This document shows, one piece after another, positions 59,968 through 64,000 of a stretch of DNA of 64,000 nucleotides. The translations under genes and the position numbers were made by a program. Origin of the DNA: Monomorium pharaonis (taxonomy: Eukaryota > Arthropoda > Insecta > Hymenoptera > Formicidae); the NCBI RefSeq assembly GCF_013373865.1, contig NC_050468.1, forward strand, positions 12,950,496 to 13,014,495, written 5' to 3'. Numbering within the stretch: the first letter of the stretch is position 1; the number at the start of each line of letters is the position of its first letter. The notes under the pieces are model-generated. The model ran no database searches. It worked only from the letters and a program-made list of their open reading frames with translations, and was not told the DNA's origin.

Positions 59968-62900
59968 CTGTTCAAACGAAACGAAAGACAATTACCAAAG
60001 GTATTTGCGTTGTTCTTCTACTTAAATTTTTTTAAATACCAAGTGTAATCAAGAATCTAGATCAATAGAATATTTTAGTTACAATTATGATTTCATAAAA
60101 AATACAATAACTATTTCAGTTTCGATTTCTTAGCTAATAAGGAAAATTTTAAAGTTTAAATCACGATATTTTCAGTTATGCTCTTCTACAATTATTTTTG
60201 TCTTACATTTTTTCATTGTTTTGCTAAATTAACTTGCCGATGCTTCTTTATTATCAGAATTTAAACTGGTCTTGTTACTTGGTCTTGATACTTTATGTAA
60301 ATGATATTAATGTTTTTGGATTAATATATAATTCCGTAATAGTTATAGACATTTTTCAGTAAAAAACAGTGTCACACAGTAAATTATTTCATCCATGTTG
60401 TCAATGTTAAATAAAGAAGTGATTCATTGTATTGTTGTTAGCGCGTTCTGAATATGGGTTTAAATTTTAGTGTTTAAATTTTGCTTATTATTTATTTTGT
60501 AGAAAATGGCAATATTGCCATAAATGACTTTCCTTTTCTTTCCTTTATTAAAAAGTAGAAAAAAATCATATGACTCTCGTTCATTATTTAAGTTCGAGAA
60601 TCTTAAAGAACTGAAAAAAACCACAAAGCAAGAACAATTTTATCAATCTAGTCATGATTTCTCATAAACTTTGCTATATTTTAATACGATTTATAGTTTG
60701 GTTTAAGGAGAGAATCTGGTATCTCCTTTAAAGTTCAGTTATGATTTCAGTATCATAAACTTGATCGAATTTTTATATGGTTTATGACTTTAAGCCGATT
60801 AAAGAAAGGTTATGGAACGCATATTAGTTTTGGTTCTGGATCAATCCAGATTTTTGAGTGTCATAAAAGTTCTGATAATGATTCTAATCTCATAATAAAT
60901 ATAGATATATTAAAATATTTTTAAAATTTTTGAAAAAAACGTGTATTGACATAAACTATCCATAATTTTGTATACTTACTCGTTCTTCATCCAAATAACT
61001 GTATGGTGTAATGATATGTCGCCAAAGACATTTACTAACGAGATTTCTCAGACGTTCTACTTCTAATGGATTTGCGCATGGATGATACAACATGACGATT
61101 GCACCATGCTTTTAACAATAACATAAAAAATGTAAAAAATTTTGATGTAAAATTTATAGATAATAAATTGTGTTGATATTAGAATTACCTCAAGACTATG
61201 CAGCCATCTCTGTTTAGGTAGGTATTTGTATTCTCCATAAACTGGCCACAAAGGTCTATGTGGGCCACTGCAAATAAACATTATTAAGGATTTATAAATA
61301 CTTTACAGTGTTTTAAGATACTTAGAGCATCGTTATTAAAATTGACAGGAGCGCCCCGATTGACCACGTCCCAATTGACATAACTTTTCTAATTAGCAGT
61401 CTAACAGAAAAACTCTAAGCATTTATTACTGTAAATGATTGTGGTCAATTGCAACGTGATCAATCGGGACATTTCCAAATTGACAATTAACTTAATTTAA
61501 GATATTATTTTCAGCTTCAATTATAATTACATTTCAACTCCAATTTCAAGTTTTAATGGTAATCAGTACGTAGTTTAGAACCGAAAAGATATTTAAAGAT
61601 AGATGTCCAAAATAAGAATGTCTCCTGTGAATAGCGGTCAAACATATGCCAAATCATGGTTCCTAACTTGTAATTCAATTTTGTCAATAAGTTTTTTTTC
61701 TATCTAGTGTCCTAAATAAAATATATAGTAAATAATGCATTTTCGAAAAATTTCAGACAAAAGTGTGGCTTTGAAAGAAAAATAAGGTGGTGAGGTTGAT
61801 ATGAACTTATGTGGTATTGTGACATGATAGGTTATTTCGATTTTTAAATTGTTTAATGAATTTTTTACTAATTTTTCTTTATAGGTATTGCTATCAATAA
61901 AAGAGGATAGTCAGGTGCTGCGCACACACATCGATTGTAATCTGGTTTCTAAGATAGGGCAAGTATCAGACTAAAATTAGAGATGTGCTCAGGGACAAAT
62001 TTGGAGTATTCGAGGAATCTTTAAAAGAATATTATCTTTTCATCTTGGTTAAATTCGTGTCCACTCGAGAATCAATTTGGACATCCTTCTTTATATATAA
62101 ATTTTAGGATACGGAAAAGTTGGAGTTATATATCATAAGATCGAGTAGATGAAAAATATATAAACATATAAACTTATGTTTGAAAATGCTTTATTAAAAA
62201 GTTATAAATGTTGAAAGATTTTTATCAATTGTTATAGTTATAATATTTGAAAATTCTTCCTAGATGCATGCTTCTAATCATTAAATTGATTATCGAATTC
62301 TTTCAAAATATTTCTTAAATATTTATTATATTTATTATAACAATTGATAAAAATCTTTAAATATCATTACCCTTTCAATAAAGCATTTTTAGATAAATTT
62401 ATATGAACTTTTTTTATCTATTCGATTTTATTAAGATAATGTAAAAGTTTAGTCCCAATTTTTTGGAATATTCTATATAATGAAGCAATAAAATTTCAAC
62501 TATATATATAATGTTGGCCCTTCTCTATATACTTGTGTAATTTACTTAAGCAATTTATATAAAATTATTATTATTGATTATTAAGGATTGTTTATACGTA
62601 TAATATTACATATACTTACTAAAGAGGAATATCATCATCATATTCAATTCTGTGGGTCATACATTTATGAGCAGCCTGAAAAAATACTTTGTTAAAAATG
62701 TGTACTATTGAATATTAGTATTTAATAACAATATGAGATATTTTTACCTTATATGTCTTTGGGATGTTCTCACAATAAATCTTTGGTGTAATTTTATTTG
62801 GTATGATATTATGACCATAACACGTATATGCTGATGGGCTATAATCCCAATCAATAGTTAAGTTTGTCTGAAATTTTATTATTATTAAAACACTTGCTAC

Positions 62901-63477
62901 GTTTTGATAAGAAATATTTAAATGTATTTTTCAATTAATCATCCATTGCCCTCATTTAATAAACGAATATTTTTTAAGTCTTTAACAAAAACTGTATGAA
63001 ATTGAGAATGAAATTGAGAAAAGAAATTGAGAAAATAATCATACAAATACACTCTAGAAGTTGTAAATAAAAAGTTAGAAAATTTAAGTTAACTTTTATG
63101 TTGTATATGTCTGTGCAATTAAAAAAAATTTTAATGTAAACCGAACATTTGCCTCATAAATTTCATCAAAAGCAATGAAGGGTTAAGACAATTTATGCAT
63201 ATGAAGATTATAATAACCTTAGCATCATCACATTCTGGTGACACATGACCCATAAACATCTCGTGAGGAAAATCTATCATAGATTCATACTCATATTGCG
63301 GCTGATTCATTGGCAATATTTTAGGTGGTGGTTTTGGGTCACCTGGTCTGTCAGGCATCCAACGTCCATTCCAATTCTCAAACTTGTCTTCAATATTCCT
63401 ACGTTTTTCCTTATATTCATTATTGTCTAATATACGCAGCAATTTTTGCATAACATTTTGTTCCCGCACATCATAGT
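59770..63477 (-). CDS. DUF3105 / TP53I13-like protein, partial at 5' end
   Basis: Six minus-strand exons join in phase: 63477-63218, 62867-62748, 62675-62620, 61267-61189, 61108-60980 and 59967-59770. They give 279 full codons to a taa stop. The product contains [20 protein letters not shown], then [20 protein letters not shown]. This GPH-W-G-Y---LEHG--Y-P signature is that of the DUF3105 domain found in bacterial proteins and in the animal p53-inducible protein 13 family. The function is unknown. Human TP53I13 is described as a p53-induced growth suppressor, but that role should not be transferred to an insect. Several Cys residues suggest a secreted or lumenal domain; the expected signal peptide exon would lie above 63477 and was not found. 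The gene is convergent with Syx1A. Confidence 0.8.
60980..61108 (-). CDS. DUF3105 gene, fifth visible exon (domain core)
   Basis: The exon has forty-three codons in phase 0 from [20 protein letters not shown] to YSYLDEER. It completes the LEHG motif begun in the preceding exon and carries the YHPC motif. The acceptor is ttaaaag and the donor is gtaagt. Confidence 0.83.
61189..61267 (-). CDS. DUF3105 gene, fourth visible exon (domain core)
   Basis: The exon completes Tyr, then reads [20 protein letters not shown] and WLHSLE (26 codons). It holds the N-terminal half of the DUF3105 signature and ends inside the LEHG motif. The acceptor is atttgcag and the donor is gtaatt. Confidence 0.83.
61336..61491. 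mobile_element. Short inverted-repeat element in the same intron
   Basis: CCCGATTGACCACGTCCCAATTGAC on the left (written here only as anchors CCCGATTGACCACG and CAATTGAC) is matched by inverted TCCCGATTGATCACG and CAATTGACC on the right. TTAA borders both sides, a piggyBac-type target, but the ends are diverged. Confidence 0.5.
62139..62431. mobile_element. Foldback element in DUF3105 intron
   Basis: Two arms of about 110 bases pair as an inverted repeat, including AAGATTTTTATCAATTGTTA on one side and its exact inverse on the other, plus AATGCTTTATT/AATAAAGCATT. It lies in the 1.35-kb intron between the exons at 62620 and 61267. Confidence 0.75.
62620..62675 (-). CDS. DUF3105 gene, third visible exon
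   Basis: This 56-base exon reads [18 protein letters not shown] plus the first two bases of a Tyr codon. The acceptor is ttttcag and the donor is gtaagt. It is too short to stand out as an ORF but is fixed by phase on both sides. Confidence 0.8.
62748..62867 (-). CDS. DUF3105 gene, second visible exon
   Basis: The exon has forty codons, phase 0 at both ends, from [20 protein letters not shown] to ENIPKTYK. The acceptor is atttcag and the donor is gtaaaa. Two Cys residues (in YTCYG and IYCEN) may form disulphides if the protein is secreted. TNLT is a potential N-glycosylation sequon. Confidence 0.82.
63218..63477 (-). CDS. DUF3105 gene, first visible exon
   Basis: After acceptor ttttgcag the exon completes a codon ending AC, then reads [20 protein letters not shown] and 66 more residues to CDDAK (86 codons). 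The donor is gttatt, a weaker match than its neighbours. A proline-rich stretch [14 protein letters not shown] lies mid-exon. It starts mid-codon, so an upstream coding exon must exist. Confidence 0.8.
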
Positions 63478-64000
63478 CTGCAAAATAAATTATAATAAGA
63501 TAATTATTTTATAATCGAGAAATTAATTTAGCTTATTCAAAGATAATCAAAGATAATCACATTTAAAAGATAAATGTTATTTTAAAATATTTTTCAAAAA
63601 AAAATAAAGCATGCAACTTAATATTGTTTTATTTAAATATAAAAGTTGAATTATTTGTTAACATCACAAATGTATACTATTTTCGAAAAAAGTGACATTA
63701 TAGATAAGCTTCTAGTTAAAGGTTTATAACTAATTTTATTTTTAACATAAAAAACTTTAATTTTAGAACAAAATTTATCAAAATACATTGATAGAAAGGC
63801 GTAAAAAATATTGAACTGTCATTATTTAGGATCCAGAAATTTGTACAAGATCCTATTAGGTAGTGCGCTGAGTATTATTGCTTGCAAGTATGTGTGTATA
63901 TATGTTTATCAATATGGTGCGCGGTTTGCTGAACGTAACACATAATGTGCACATAATGTATATCAGAAAATGTACGCTTCACGCAGCCATACCAAGCATG
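63478..64000. other. Upstream intron of the DUF3105 gene
   Basis: No signal-peptide exon compatible with the phase of the exon at 63477 was found. The 5' part of the gene is probably past the window edge. Confidence 0.55.

Noticed and set aside
63245..63430. Plus-strand open frame over the DUF3105 exon
   Set aside because: It is the antisense shadow of the supported minus-strand exon.
63780..63830. Minus-strand ATG with 14 codons, considered as the DUF3105 signal peptide start
   Set aside because: It hits a stop before any donor of the needed phase and lacks a typical signal peptide core.

Overview
The window looks like a piece of an AT-rich insect nuclear genome, most likely a hymenopteran and plausibly an ant. 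The reasons are short GT-AG introns, an insect-type syntaxin 1A protein, many small foldback transposons, long microsatellites and a large satellite array. No bacterial-type operon, tRNA or rRNA was recognised. Only two protein-coding genes can be supported, and both are incomplete at their 5' ends.

Region 1 (1-32812) has no exon that I can recognise. It is either upstream of syntaxin 1A or, more likely, part of one very long intron of it, because the first visible syntaxin exon starts inside the Habc domain. It holds inverted-repeat elements (1834-2120, 7001-7522, 15473-15692), a dead Ty1/copia retrotransposon (about 17588-19123) with an LTR-like tail that recurs at 7957-8070, and an array of about fifty 164-bp satellite units (about 22005-30390). 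The array is enclosed by sequences that look like Helitron ends: a 5' motif near 21516, and a GC hairpin followed by CTAG at 30843.

Region 2 (32813-47405, + strand) carries syntaxin 1A, the Qa-SNARE of the presynaptic plasma membrane. Four constant exons cover Hb, Hc, the linker and the first half of the SNARE motif up to the ionic-layer glutamine. Two equal-length, same-phase exons (36048-36158 and 37077-37187) then offer alternative second halves of the SNARE motif. Three alternative last exons (40239, 41876, 47325) each supply a different transmembrane tail and stop. Up to six isoforms are possible. This is the most interesting biology in the window.

Region 3 (47406-59545) is non-coding. 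Part of it may be syntaxin 3' UTR. It holds simple repeats, two foldback elements lying almost end to end (55166-55528), and a chain of four perfect or near-perfect hairpins just upstream of an AATAAA (57483-57596).

Region 4 (59546-63477, - strand) holds six exons of a DUF3105/TP53I13-like gene, convergent with syntaxin 1A. Its N-terminal exon lies beyond 63477 or is unrecognised. One of its introns carries two further foldback elements.
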